Shown one piece after another: positions 28,727-38,179 of a stretch of DNA of 64,000 nt. The stretch lies in contig CAZFLK010000005.1 in assembly GCA_964519245.1 (NCBI GenBank), positions 19,600-83,599 on the forward strand. The letters are read 5' to 3'. The translations under genes were made by a program, and so were the position numbers. The first letter of the stretch is position 1. The number at the start of each line of letters is the position of its first letter. Below the pieces are notes generated by a model. The model was not told the origin of the DNA and ran no database searches. It was given only the letters and a program-made list of their open reading frames with translations. This DNA comes from JAYPEY01 sp964519245 (GTDB lineage Bacteria; Verrucomicrobiota; Verrucomicrobiia; Limisphaerales; JAYPEY01).

Positions 28727-29662
28727 TCACTGCGGGTTGTTTGATCCTGCGACCACATCCATCAGGTCGGCGCTTACGATTGAGGGACACCAATATTTCT
28801 CGATGTGCTCCACGATCAGTTCGACGCCGCGGGCGTGACTGACAAAGGGGCGGTCGCGGGGATCGTAGAGCGCGTCGGTGAGATCGCGGCACAGCGCGAC
28901 GTTGAATCCGAGCTTCACCATCATCCGGATGCCGAAGGGCCTGCCCAGGACGCACATGTTGGTGTGCACACCCATCAGAACCACGTTGCGGATTCCCTCT
29001 CGCTGAAAAACATTCCACATCTCCTGACCGCTCTCGCTGACGCCATCCCAGCCCACGATCTTGATGGCAGGGTGCTCGCGTCGATCAAAGTCCGGATGCG
29101 GGGCCGGGACGGGGTCGTCGCAGCCATGGACCGCGCCCTCGACGCGATTGTTGGCTTCGACCGGCAAGTCCGGCTCGCGGGAGGGATCGCACTCCCAGTT
29201 TCCGGAGATCTTGATGGGAGCTTTGACCGGTTCCGCGTTCCGCATCCGATTGCGAAATGGCGTCTCCTCATAGAACGTCTTCACCCCGCCGCTTGGGGCG
29301 TGCACGATGAAGGCGCCATGATCCCGCGCCTTGCTGATGGTCTCGTTCATGCGCGGCGCTATCTCGCCGGCCCGTTGCTGCGCCAGCTTGCAGGGGTGCT
29401 CCGTCCACATGTCGCAGATGATGATGGCGGTTTCGGATGTTTCCCACTCCACCGTAATGAACTCAGGTGTATAGGCGAGGCCTTGGGACGTGGGTTGGGC
29501 GCAGGCGCGCGCGCGGAGTCGGAATCTGCCGGGAACCTTGGGGAGCGTGCGGGCGGACGTTTCGGCTGCTCCGATAAGACCGCCCGGGAGGGTTAGCGCG
29601 CCGGCAGACAAGGCGGCTTGCTTCAGGAAGCGGCGCCGGTCGAAGGATCTCAGGTGTTCCAT
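28727..29662 (-). CDS. Tat-exported isochorismatase-fold cysteine hydrolase
   Basis: 311 residues. The N-terminus has a twin-arginine motif (DRRRFLKQAALSAGALTLPGG), so export by Tat. The isochorismatase-like domain has AIIICDMWTEHPC with the catalytic Asp, a Lys region, and GVHTNMCVLGRPFGIR with the nucleophilic Cys. These hydrolases cleave amides, ureides or vinyl ethers; exported members are frequent in Verrucomicrobiota and Planctomycetes and uncharacterised. The ATG at 29662 starts the Tat signal. Divergent from the alpha-2-macroglobulin gene. Confidence 0.88.
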   Translation of the reverse strand: MEHLRSFDRRRFLKQAALSAGALTLPGGLIGAAETSARTLPKVPGRFRLRARACAQPTSQGLAYTPEFITVEWETSETAIIICDMWTEHPCKLAQQRAGEIAPRMNETISKARDHGAFIVHAPSGGVKTFYEETPFRNRMRNAEPVKAPIKISGNWECDPSREPDLPVEANNRVEGAVHGCDDPVPAPHPDFDRREHPAIKIVGWDGVSESGQEMWNVFQREGIRNVVLMGVHTNMCVLGRPFGIRMMVKLGFNVALCRDLTDALYDPRDRPFVSHARGVELIVEHIEKYWCPSIVSADLMDVVAGSNNPQ

Positions 29663-29782
29663 GGCTGCCCAGACTAGGCGAAGCCTTGGACCAATGGCAA
29701 TCGTCGGGAACGGCGGCTGCGGGAGGTGACCGATGGGGTTTCCTGTTGGAGCGGTTCGCGGTGAAGCCTGCCGTCCCTCGAA

Positions 29783-29811
29783 TTGACGAACAGTGTGAAC
29801 CTTTTCAGTAT
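29783..29811 (+). promoter_or_regulatory. Possible sigma-70-type promoter before the alpha-2-macroglobulin gene
   Basis: TTGACG, a 17-bp spacer, then CAGTAT, about 220 bp upstream of the chosen start. The -35 match is good and the -10 match is weak. It lies in the 372-bp divergent region, which otherwise holds one palindrome and no gene. Confidence 0.3.
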
Positions 29812-29934
29812 CGTGGTCGCTCAAATGGCAGATTTCGTCTAATAAGTCGGGTCCGCCCGCGTCGTAATTACCGGAAGTCACATCCGTCCCGCCATGAAGA
29901 ACGCCATTCTCCCAGCTTGTCCCGACCATCGTCC

Positions 29935-30003
29935 GGAGCGCCGAGCATTGCTCGGCATGAATACCCGATCGGAACCGAGCCTGGGCCATGCCCGGAGCTC
30001 CGG
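29935..30003. repeat. Dispersed palindrome, family A, copy 2
   Basis: Left arm 29935-29955 is identical to the left arm near 2190; the right arm (29975-30003) is degenerate. It lies in an in-frame N-terminal extension of the alpha-2-macroglobulin frame, just before the signal peptide, which argues that the extension is not translated as functional protein. Confidence 0.8.
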
Positions 30004-30034
30004 GCGAACACCGCTGCGGCTTGCCGCGCGAGGC

Positions 30035-33000
30035 ATGGGGATGGGTTGGAGTTGGGCCCTCCTGGCCGCCGCGCTGCTTGCGCCCGAACTTGCGCCCGCG
30101 GCCGATTTCGAACAGGCAAGGACCGAGGGTGAACGATTTTTTGCCGAAGGCTCCTTTTCCCGGGCTCGCGAGGTTTACCAGGGCGTCGAGACCAACGGAC
30201 TTTCCCGGGCCGACCTTCGTTGGCTGCAGTTCCGGCTGGCCGACACCCAATGGCGCGCCGAGGCGTCGACCAACAATCGTGACAAGGGCCCCATCGAAGC
30301 GGCCCGGAAGCAACTGGACATTCTCGTCCGCGACATTGAACGGGTTGAAGACCGCGATCGGGTCTGGGTGGAGGTCCAGGAATCATTGGGCGATTCTCAT
30401 TGGGTCCGGAGCCGCGGCCGCAACTGGGGCGCCGCCTGGGGGCATTACAACCAAGCGCTCGATTGGTGGGCCGGTTCGGCCGACCTGGAGACGGCCCGAG
30501 GTCGCTACATCGGCATCGTCAAACGCATTGCCGAGCCGCCGGACTCGAACCGCTGGTATCACTACGGCCGTCACGGCAACCAACTCTCGCTGGAGATCCT
30601 CGAGAACTATCTGAAGATCGCCCGAACGCCCGCGGATCGCGCCCAGGCGCACTACCTCATCGCCATGACCCTGCGCCGTCAGGGGGATTGGACGCTGCGC
30701 CGGCGCGTCCCGACCGAGTTTGAGTTGGCCATCGGCGGGGGACGGGATACCGGGTGGCAGGACGACGCCCTCTATGATTACGCCCAATGGATGGAGAACA
30801 CCGGCGTGGTTTCCTTCGATGAGAACGGCCATTGGCAGACCGAGCCCGATTATGTAAAGGCCCGGTCGCTCTACCAGAGCCTGGTGCGCGCCTTCAAGAA
30901 GGGGGAGTCCCGCCATTTTGATCAGGCGCAGAATCGACTCAAGGCGATCACCTCGCCGTCACTCAGTGTCAGCGTGTCCAGCGTGTTTCTCCCGGGGTCC
31001 AAGATCCAGTATCACGCGCGGTGGCGGAATGTTCAGAAGATTGAGTTTGACCTGTTCGCCATCGATCTCAGCCGTGACGCGATTCTGGAAACCAACGGAG
31101 ACGACCGACCTTCGTGGCTGGACAGCATCGATGTTGCACAGTCGAAACGGGTTCAACGTTGGGTGAAGGACACCGGCGACGATGGAACGCATCAACCCGG
31201 CTCCGACTCGCCGTGGCTCGACAGCGATCTCGATCCGGGCGCCTATCTTCTCCGCGCGAAGTCGGGAGGGCTGGAATCCCGCGAGATCATCCTCGTGACG
31301 GACGCCACCCTCGTCCTGAAAACCTCCGGCACGGAAGCGCTGGTCTGGTTCTGCGACACAGCCAATGGCGCTCCCATTTCGAATGCCAGGGTGCAGTTGT
31401 CGCAGCGTTGGCGCGTAAATCGCGAGTGGCGCGCGAAGCGGGAGACCCTGACGACGGACCAGGATGGCATCGCGCTCTTCGAACTGGCGGCTCCCTCGGG
31501 CAGCGTGGACCTGTTTCTCGGCGCGCGGAACGAAGCCCGGCAGGCATTCAGCACGGGGATGGCCTATGCGCGTCGCGATGACTCCCGGCAACGATGGCGA
31601 ATCTACGCCCACACGGATCGTCCCGCGTATCGCCCCAAGGAGACGGTCAAATGGAAGCTCATCGCCCGGGTTCACGAGGGCGGGGCCTACACGACGCCGG
31701 CCAACAGCGAGATCCGCTATGAGATCCGCGACGCGCGGAACACCAAGATCCAGGACAAGAAGACGACGTTGAACGCCTTCGGCTCCGCCTGGGGTGAACT
31801 TGAGCTCAGCGAAAAAATGCCGCTCGGGGAGTATCGAGTCCAATTCTTCCGGCAGGGCGACGATGGCCGCGAGCGGTCGATCGGCGGGGCGACCTTGTTC
31901 CGGCTCGAGGAGTATAAGCTGCCGGAGTTCAAAGTGGCGGTCGAAACGCCCAAAGAAAATGGCCGCCCCCGCATTTTCCGCCTGGGCGACGAGATTACCG
32001 TGGAGATCCAGGCTGATTACTACTTCGGCGGGCCGGTCGCGGACGCCAAGGTGGAAGCGCATGTCCGGCAAAAGAACTTCTGGTTCCGTCATCGCCGGCA
32101 GCGGGAGTTTCCCTGGTTCTACGAGGACATGAGCCCTGGCGGGCGCAACCCCTGGGGGGGGGCGCAAAGCATTCACCGTGAGATCGTCAAGACCGACGCC
32201 ACCGGAAAGGCCGTCTTCACCTTCCAATCCGCCAACAACACCGGGCAGGATCTTGAGTATGAAATTGAGGCCCGGGTCACCGATTCCTCCCGGCGGGAGA
32301 TTGTCGGCCATGGCAGCGTCAAGGTGACCCGACAGCCGTATCATGTCTTTGCCCGGGCGGAACACAACATCCATCGCCCGGGGCGGAAGGTGGAGACGAC
32401 GTTCCATGCGCAGGACGCCAACAACCAGCCGATCGATGTGAAGGGCAAGGTCAGGGTGATCCGCAAGGTGTGGCGCGAAGTCTGGATCTCGCCGATCGGA
32501 GTCGATGTCTCGGGCCCGGAATTGCGGGATCTTCGTGGCCGGGCGCCGTTTCCTCCTCCTGTCGATCCCTGGCGGCTGAAGTCGCGGGGCTATGAAGACG
32601 AGGAAATCCTGAGTCGTTCGCTCGAGACCGGGGCGGATGGCGAAGCGACGTTGTCTTTTACGCCAGACGAGGAGGGCTACTACTCCATCGAATGGACCAG
32701 CAGCAGCGCGATCGTTCCCGATCCGCAGGGACGACCGCCTTTTCCCATCACCGCGCAGACCGCGGTCTGGGTGGCGGACGAGCAATCTACCCTGCTCGGC
32801 TACCATAACGACGACGTTGAGATCATCGTCGACAAGGACACCTTCCGCGTCGGCGAGACCGCTCCGGTCATGCTCCACGCGCCTGCCGGGGATTGTTATG
32901 TTCTGTTCAGTGTCGAAGGGGAGAAACGGCACAGTCACCGGGTGATTCACATGGAGGGGCGGGCCAAGCTGATTCCGCTCGCCATCACCGAGGAGCACGT

Positions 33001-36000
33001 TCCCAACATCTTTCTCAATGCGTTGACCGTCACGGACAACCGCCTCTCCTCGGATCAAGAACAGGTCATTGTCCCGCCGACCCGGAATTTCCTCACCGTC
33101 GAGGTGGAGGCGGATCGCAAGGAATATCAGCCTCGGGAGGAAGGCAAGGTGACGCTGACCGCGCGCGACCACGAGGGCAAACCGGTCGCCGCTGAAATCA
33201 GTTTCGGCCTGGTCGATGAATCCGTTTTCTACATCCAACAGGACTACGCTGGCGACCCGCGGAAGCATTACTTCGGAAGCAAACGGGGGCATCGCATCCG
33301 CACGCGCAGTTCCTTCAACGACAAGGGGTACATCCGCTACGTGCTGCATGAGAAACATGGCCACGTAGATGAACGACAACTGCCACACTTGCTGCAACAG
33401 GACGCCTCCGGGCCGCAGTCCGGCCCCATACTCGGAAACGGGCAAGGCGGCGGCGGTGGCGGCGGAGGCTTGGCCGGGGCTCGCGATTCCCGCGGTCGCT
33501 CACTCGCGTTTCAGTCGGTGGACGAGGGAATGGTCATGGACGCGGAAGCCATGCCTGCGATGGCAGCGGCGCCGATGAGCGAAGCGGCGAGCGGTTTGTC
33601 GGTGGGGGGCAGGTTCAACCGTGTCGCGAAGAAGGTCCGGCAGGAGGCTGCTCCGGGCGAACCAGCGGTGGTGGTTCGCAGCGATTTTCGCTCCACCATC
33701 CTCTGGCAGCCGGACGTGCGAACGGACGCGAACGGCAAGGCGACAGTCAAGGTGACGTATCCCGATTCCTTGACCGGTTGGAAGGGGACGGCGCGCGTGG
33801 TCACCAAGGGAAATCAGTTTGGCATCGCGGAAACGGAGACCCGCACCAAGAATCCGCTGATCGTCCGGCTTCAGGCGCCGCGATTCTTTGTCGCCGGCGA
33901 CTCGGTCATTCTTTCCGCGGTGGTCAACAACAACACCTCCTCGAACCTCACGGTCAATACGACCTTGGAAACGGAGGGTCTGAAGATCGAGGGCTATGTG
34001 CCTGAGGAGCCGGGCAAGAACACGATCAAGCTCAACGGGTTCCCGGTCACGCCCTATCCCGTGAGCCTGCCGAAGGTTGGCGTCGGGGGAGTGGTTGTGG
34101 CTCCCGGGGCGGAAAAGCGCGTTGACTGGCTGGCGACGGTTGAGAGCCCGGGCAAGGTGAAGCTGCGGGTCATTGCCCGTCAGAATGGGGGCGCTCTGGC
34201 TGATGCGATGGAGAAGACTTACACGGCGCATGAGCATGGCATCGAGAAGTTCGTGAGCAAGTCGGGCAAGGTTCGCGGCAAGGATGTGACCATCAACCTG
34301 AACATTCCCAAGGCGCGCAAGACGGATTCGACTGCGGTCACTGTTCAGATCGCGCCCAGCATGGCGGTCACCATGCTCGACGCCCTGCCTTACCTCATTC
34401 ACTACCCCTACGGCTGCACTGAGCAGACGATGAGCCGCTTTCTGCCGGCGGCCATCACTGCCAAGACCCTGCGGGACCTGGGCCTCAAACCGGAGGACGT
34501 CATGGGGCGGCTCTTTGGCGGCGTCGAACTGGCCCATGTCGCCAATACCCAACCCAAGGGGCGTCGCGACCTCGCTGAACTCGACGCCATCACTCGGCAG
34601 AGTCTGGAGCGCTTGTATGATTTCCAGCACGGCGACGGCGGTTGGGGTTGGTGGAAACACGGGAACAGCGATCATTTCATGACGGCCTACGTGGTCTGGG
34701 GACTGTCCCTCGCCAAGCAGGCCGGCATCGCGGTCAAGGACAGTTCCCTCAATCGCGCCATCAAGTGGCTCGACCGGGAATTGGTCGAACAGGAGAACAA
34801 CTTCGACAATCAGGCCTGGATGCTTCATGCGCTCGCCGCGACCAAGACCGGAGGCTCCAACGCCCAGAACGCCGCCTTCGCCAATCTCTGGAAGAACCGC
34901 ACCCGCCTCAACGCCTATTCCCGATCGCTGCTCGCGCTCACCGCGCATGACTTTCAGGATGCCGACAAGGCCATGGTCCTGATCCGCAATCTCGAAAACG
35001 GCGTCAAGCGCGACGATCGTCCCGACCAATCCGTCCTCATCGCCGATGATCCCAAGTCCCGGGTCAAGGACGTCTCCACCATTCTGGGAATGGCCCATTG
35101 GGGCGAGGACGGGATCTTTCATCGCTGGTCCGATGGCGGTGTCGAGGCGACGGCTTTCGCCCTGCGCGCATTGCTGGCCATCGACCCCGAGAACAAGCTC
35201 GTCGAGCCCGTCACCAACTGGCTGATCAAGAACCGTCGAGGGGCCCAGTGGAGCAACACCCGCGACACCGCGATCGCCGTGCTGGCCATGAACGACTACC
35301 TCCGCGCCAGCGGTGAACTGGAGGCCGACATCGATTACACGCTTACGGTGAACGGCAATCGCATCGTTCAGCGTTCGCTCTCCGGCGCCGATGTCTTTAA
35401 CGCGCCCAGTCGGTTCGCCATCGATCGCAAGCATTTGAAGGACGGCGTGAACAAGATCCGCATCAAGCGCAAACGGGGCGACTCGCCGCTCTACTTCGCC
35501 GCCGAATGCGAGTATTTCAGCCTGGAGGAACCCATTCCTGCCGCCGGCAACGAGATCTTTGTCCGCCGGGATTACACGAAGCTGGTCGAGACCCCGACCC
35601 TGCTCAAGGGGCTCGCCTACAAGAAGGTCCCCCTCAACGACGGCGATACCGTGCAAAGTGGCGAGCGCATTGAAGTCGTCCTCACCATCGAATCCAAGAA
35701 CGACTACGAATATCTCGTCTTCGAGGATCTCAAGCCGGCCGGGTTGGAGGCCGTACAGATCCGCAGCGGCGAGTCGATGTTCCTCGAGGAAGTCAACTCC
35801 GGCGATATGAAGCGGCGCTTCTCCGGCAATGGCCGGGTGAAAGAAGTTGCTTCAAGCAGCGACGGCTTTCCGGCGCCGCCGCCCATTCCCGGACGACGGC
35901 CACATCACGGCTCCCGCCATTGGGTGCATCAGGAGTTGCGCGACCGCAAGGTGGCCCTGTTTGTCGACAAGCTTCCCGAAGGTGTCTGGGAGCTGCGCTA

Positions 36001-36127
36001 CACCTTCCGCGCCGAAGTCCCCGGCGCCTTTCACGCGCTCCCCGTTCTCGGACATGCCATGTATGTTCCCGAGATTCGCTGCAACGGCGACGAGATCCGC
36101 GTCACCGTGCTGGACGACAAGGATTGA
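30035..36127 (+). CDS. Bacterial alpha-2-macroglobulin with thioester motif
   Basis: 2030-residue secreted protein of the alpha-2-macroglobulin family, proteins thought to trap attacking proteases in the envelope. The ATG at 30035 starts a signal peptide (MGMGWSWALLAAALLAPELAPA); the frame is open to 29894 but that part is a dispersed repeat. An N-terminal alpha-helical region of about 300 residues precedes a series of MG-type beta domains (for example AHTDRPAYRPKETVKWKLIARV near 525 and AEHNIHRPGRKVETTFHAQD). A Gly-rich bait-like stretch near 1130-1150 (GQGGGGGGGG) and DFRSTILWQPDVRTDANGKATVKVTYPDSLTGWKG follow. The thioester is GCTEQ (Cys1461, Gln1464) at the start of the TED alpha-toroid, and the receptor-binding-like end closes the protein. 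Usual partner PBP1C is not adjacent. Confidence 0.94.
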   Translation: MGMGWSWALLAAALLAPELAPAADFEQARTEGERFFAEGSFSRAREVYQGVETNGLSRADLRWLQFRLADTQWRAEASTNNRDKGPIEAARKQLDILVRDIERVEDRDRVWVEVQESLGDSHWVRSRGRNWGAAWGHYNQALDWWAGSADLETARGRYIGIVKRIAEPPDSNRWYHYGRHGNQLSLEILENYLKIARTPADRAQAHYLIAMTLRRQGDWTLRRRVPTEFELAIGGGRDTGWQDDALYDYAQWMENTGVVSFDENGHWQTEPDYVKARSLYQSLVRAFKKGESRHFDQAQNRLKAITSPSLSVSVSSVFLPGSKIQYHARWRNVQKIEFDLFAIDLSRDAILETNGDDRPSWLDSIDVAQSKRVQRWVKDTGDDGTHQPGSDSPWLDSDLDPGAYLLRAKSGGLESREIILVTDATLVLKTSGTEALVWFCDTANGAPISNARVQLSQRWRVNREWRAKRETLTTDQDGIALFELAAPSGSVDLFLGARNEARQAFSTGMAYARRDDSRQRWRIYAHTDRPAYRPKETVKWKLIARVHEGGAYTTPANSEIRYEIRDARNTKIQDKKTTLNAFGSAWGELELSEKMPLGEYRVQFFRQGDDGRERSIGGATLFRLEEYKLPEFKVAVETPKENGRPRIFRLGDEITVEIQADYYFGGPVADAKVEAHVRQKNFWFRHRRQREFPWFYEDMSPGGRNPWGGAQSIHREIVKTDATGKAVFTFQSANNTGQDLEYEIEARVTDSSRREIVGHGSVKVTRQPYHVFARAEHNIHRPGRKVETTFHAQDANNQPIDVKGKVRVIRKVWREVWISPIGVDVSGPELRDLRGRAPFPPPVDPWRLKSRGYEDEEILSRSLETGADGEATLSFTPDEEGYYSIEWTSSSAIVPDPQGRPPFPITAQTAVWVADEQSTLLGYHNDDVEIIVDKDTFRVGETAPVMLHAPAGDCYVLFSVEGEKRHSHRVIHMEGRAKLIPLAITEEHVPNIFLNALTVTDNRLSSDQEQVIVPPTRNFLTVEVEADRKEYQPREEGKVTLTARDHEGKPVAAEISFGLVDESVFYIQQDYAGDPRKHYFGSKRGHRIRTRSSFNDKGYIRYVLHEKHGHVDERQLPHLLQQDASGPQSGPILGNGQGGGGGGGGLAGARDSRGRSLAFQSVDEGMVMDAEAMPAMAAAPMSEAASGLSVGGRFNRVAKKVRQEAAPGEPAVVVRSDFRSTILWQPDVRTDANGKATVKVTYPDSLTGWKGTARVVTKGNQFGIAETETRTKNPLIVRLQAPRFFVAGDSVILSAVVNNNTSSNLTVNTTLETEGLKIEGYVPEEPGKNTIKLNGFPVTPYPVSLPKVGVGGVVVAPGAEKRVDWLATVESPGKVKLRVIARQNGGALADAMEKTYTAHEHGIEKFVSKSGKVRGKDVTINLNIPKARKTDSTAVTVQIAPSMAVTMLDALPYLIHYPYGCTEQTMSRFLPAAITAKTLRDLGLKPEDVMGRLFGGVELAHVANTQPKGRRDLAELDAITRQSLERLYDFQHGDGGWGWWKHGNSDHFMTAYVVWGLSLAKQAGIAVKDSSLNRAIKWLDRELVEQENNFDNQAWMLHALAATKTGGSNAQNAAFANLWKNRTRLNAYSRSLLALTAHDFQDADKAMVLIRNLENGVKRDDRPDQSVLIADDPKSRVKDVSTILGMAHWGEDGIFHRWSDGGVEATAFALRALLAIDPENKLVEPVTNWLIKNRRGAQWSNTRDTAIAVLAMNDYLRASGELEADIDYTLTVNGNRIVQRSLSGADVFNAPSRFAIDRKHLKDGVNKIRIKRKRGDSPLYFAAECEYFSLEEPIPAAGNEIFVRRDYTKLVETPTLLKGLAYKKVPLNDGDTVQSGERIEVVLTIESKNDYEYLVFEDLKPAGLEAVQIRSGESMFLEEVNSGDMKRRFSGNGRVKEVASSSDGFPAPPPIPGRRPHHGSRHWVHQELRDRKVALFVDKLPEGVWELRYTFRAEVPGAFHALPVLGHAMYVPEIRCNGDEIRVTVLDDKD

Positions 36128-36159
36128 ACGCCGCTGAGTGTGCGCGTCGCCAACATTCG

Positions 36160-36189
36160 AACCTTCATCAACCTTCAACCCGTTCATCT
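36160..36189 (+). repeat. Short decamer repeat before a small secreted-protein gene
   Basis: AACCTTCATC and AACCTTCAAC in tandem, followed by a degenerate CCGTTCATC, end 2 bp before the ATG at 36192. It is weak as a repeat on its own but matches the pattern of short tandem units ending at start codons seen at other junctions. Confidence 0.4.
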
Positions 36190-36191
36190 AA

Positions 36192-36596
36192 ATGAAAAGC
36201 CCGCGCCTGTTCGCTATCGCCATTGTCACTCTTGCCACCGCCGCCTTTGCCATTACCGGCTCCTAGGACAAGCCAAAACAGAAGGTCGTCGTCTCGGCGT
36301 CCGCTTCGGAGAACGCGGCGCTCAAGAAGGAGGTGAGGCGACTAGAGGAACGAGTTGCGGCCTTGGAGAAACGGCTGGCGGCGCTGGAGTCCCATCCCCG
36401 ACAAGCTCCCAACATCATCACCAACTTTCAGTTCACCCTGCCTCCCCGGTCAGGTGTTCCCGGATCCCCCAAGGGAGTTCTCACACCGCGCGGGACAATG
36501 CCGCCGGAGTCTGTTTCTCCCAAGAATTGGGGGGGAGCCGAGGCGAATGGATGGAAGTTTCATTATCTCCCGTTGCAGTATCAGGGAGCAAATTGA
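36192..36596 (+). pseudogene. Small secreted coiled-coil protein interrupted by in-frame TAG
   Basis: Read through one TAG (36264-36266, codon 25), the frame gives a coherent 134-codon protein. It has signal peptide MKSPRLFAIAIVTLATAAFA, a Lys-rich linker (DKPKQKVVVSAS), a heptad coiled coil (LKKEVRRLEERVAALEKRLAALE), and a C-terminal NGWKFHYLPLQ-type tail seen on small verrucomicrobial secreted proteins. The TAG falls just after the predicted signal cleavage site; Gln (CAG) would fit. Restart at the GTG at 36333 would lose the signal peptide. Conventional reading is a nonsense-mutated gene; readthrough is possible because two other genes in the window show the same defect. 65 bp downstream of the alpha-2-macroglobulin stop. 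Confidence 0.6.
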
Positions 36597-36716
36597 GTCG
36601 GGCGGCCATGGTCGAGGGGCATGCCGGGGCGCGATCAGGGAACGGTGTCTCTGTAATCGGCGACGTGTGGTCCTTGGCATCGCCGCTCGCATCTTCTCTC
36701 GCAATCTTGGAGCCTC

Positions 36717-37316
36717 CTACTTCTCCACGATCTTCATTTCGGCGACGTACTTGCCAACCACGTTAAAGAACAAGGTTGCGCCGCTGTCTTCGCCGGCGGC
36801 ATCCAATTCCAGTGGCAGTTCCTGATGGATCTTGGCCTGCTTGAGCTTCAGTGTTGCGACGGGCTGCTTCGAGTTACCGTAGACCGTCAAGGAGCCTTTG
36901 TCGGCGTCGAGCTTGGCCTCGAGAAGATAGGCGGTTAACTCGACGTCCTCTTCGTTGGTCTCGATTGTGACCGCGCGCAGATCTTTATTGGCGACTTTTG
37001 AACCATCGACTTCGGGAGCCAGTCCGCGCATCCAGAGCTGCCCTAGTGGAATCGGCTTGCCGTCGGCCTTCAATGGCTCCTTGTTCTTCAATCGCTTGTC
37101 CGGAATGACCAACGCGCCGAGATTGTTGGAGCCGGTGACAAGGTAGGGCTTGCTGATATCCGGTGTTACTTCGATCTGTGGATTCTCCTGGGCGGGAGCC
37201 TTGCTCGTGATCAATTTCGCTGCTTGCCGAGCCTTCTCCAAGGGTTGGTGGTCCTGCCCTTGGGAAACGCTCGCGGCGAAGAGGGAAACGGCGAGGAAAA
37301 GGAGAGGCTTTTGCAT
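36717..37316 (-). CDS. Secreted hypothetical protein
   Basis: 199 residues with signal peptide MQKPLLFLAVSLFAASVSQGQ. The mature part (EVTPDISKPYLVTGSNNLGALVIPDKRLKNKEPLKADGKPIPLGQLWMRGLAP...) is beta-rich with a lysine-rich middle, and ends KIHQELPLELDAAGEDSGATLFFNVVGKYVAEMKIVEK. I do not recognise the family; a beta-sandwich is likely. The start is fixed by the signal peptide (ATG complement 37314-37316); the frame upstream of it is not protein-like. Stop is TAG. Convergent with the preceding small gene and divergent from the DUF2959 gene. Confidence 0.75.
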   Translation of the reverse strand: MQKPLLFLAVSLFAASVSQGQDHQPLEKARQAAKLITSKAPAQENPQIEVTPDISKPYLVTGSNNLGALVIPDKRLKNKEPLKADGKPIPLGQLWMRGLAPEVDGSKVANKDLRAVTIETNEEDVELTAYLLEAKLDADKGSLTVYGNSKQPVATLKLKQAKIHQELPLELDAAGEDSGATLFFNVVGKYVAEMKIVEK

Positions 37317-37512
37317 AGGAGAGAAGGTCCGCGATTCTGGCTGAGATATAAAGACTGAATCGCTCGAATTGGGGCGCGGAGTGGCGGTTGAGTTCGCCTC
37401 CCCCGGGCTCCGGGCCGAATGCTGACCGATCCCCAGGTTGACTGCGAGCTGCCCCAAGAGGCTTCAAAATCGCCTCGACCCGGAGCGATGTTTCGGGTTT
37501 CGTTGCCGGGCA

Positions 37513-38160
37513 ATGAAGAACGTCGCACTCTTGATTTTCGTCGCCATTCTATTCTCCGCCGCCTCCGGTTGCCAAACCGCGTATTACGCGACCATGGAGA
37601 AGTTCGGCGTCCACAAGCGGGACATTCTCGTTGATCGGGTGCAGGAGGCCCGCGACGAACAGCAGGAAGCCAAGGAGGAGTTCTCCAGCGCCTTGGATCG
37701 GTTCCGCTCCGTGGTCAATTTTGACGGGGGCGACCTCCAGCAGAAATACGACAACCTCAGCGCGGATTACGATCGTTGCGCCGGGAAAGCGGATGCCGTC
37801 AAGGCCCGCATCAACAAGGTGGAGGATGTCGCGGAGGCGTTGTTCAAGGAGTGGGAGGGCGAGATCGCCGAGTACACGAATGCCAGTCTCAGGCAGACCA
37901 GCCAGAACCAGATGATCGAGACGCGGGCCCGGTATGAGAAGGTGGTGCGCGCCATGCGTCGCGCCGAGCAGAAGATCCAACCGGTCCTGTCGGCGTTCAA
38001 GGACCAGGTCCTGTTTCTGAAGCACAATCTCAACGCCCGCGCCATCTCCTCGCTGCAGTCCGAGCTGAAGTCGGTGGAGGGGGATATCGCGACATTGATC
38101 AAGGAGATGGAGACCTCCATCAACGAGGCCAATCGCTTCATCGCCCAGATGGGGAAATAG
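37513..38160 (+). CDS. DUF2959 lipoprotein
   Basis: 215 residues. Lipoprotein signal MKNVALLIFVAILFSAASGC with lipobox ASGC (Cys20), then QTAYYATMEKFGVHKRDILVDRVQEARDEQQEAKEEF, which is the conserved start of DUF2959 proteins. The rest is alpha-helical coiled coil with many Arg/Glu/Lys residues. The family is widespread, and its function is unknown; a membrane-anchored periplasmic helical protein is all that can be said. The ATG at 37513 starts the signal; stop is TAG. Convergent with the amidohydrolase gene, 19 bp away. Confidence 0.9.
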   Translation: MKNVALLIFVAILFSAASGCQTAYYATMEKFGVHKRDILVDRVQEARDEQQEAKEEFSSALDRFRSVVNFDGGDLQQKYDNLSADYDRCAGKADAVKARINKVEDVAEALFKEWEGEIAEYTNASLRQTSQNQMIETRARYEKVVRAMRRAEQKIQPVLSAFKDQVLFLKHNLNARAISSLQSELKSVEGDIATLIKEMETSINEANRFIAQMGK

Positions 38161-38179
38161 CCGGGAGCGGGCCAAGGCC

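Noticed and set aside
29894..30034. N-terminal extension of the alpha-2-macroglobulin frame
   Set aside because: It consists mostly of a dispersed palindrome, and a signal peptide starts at 30035.
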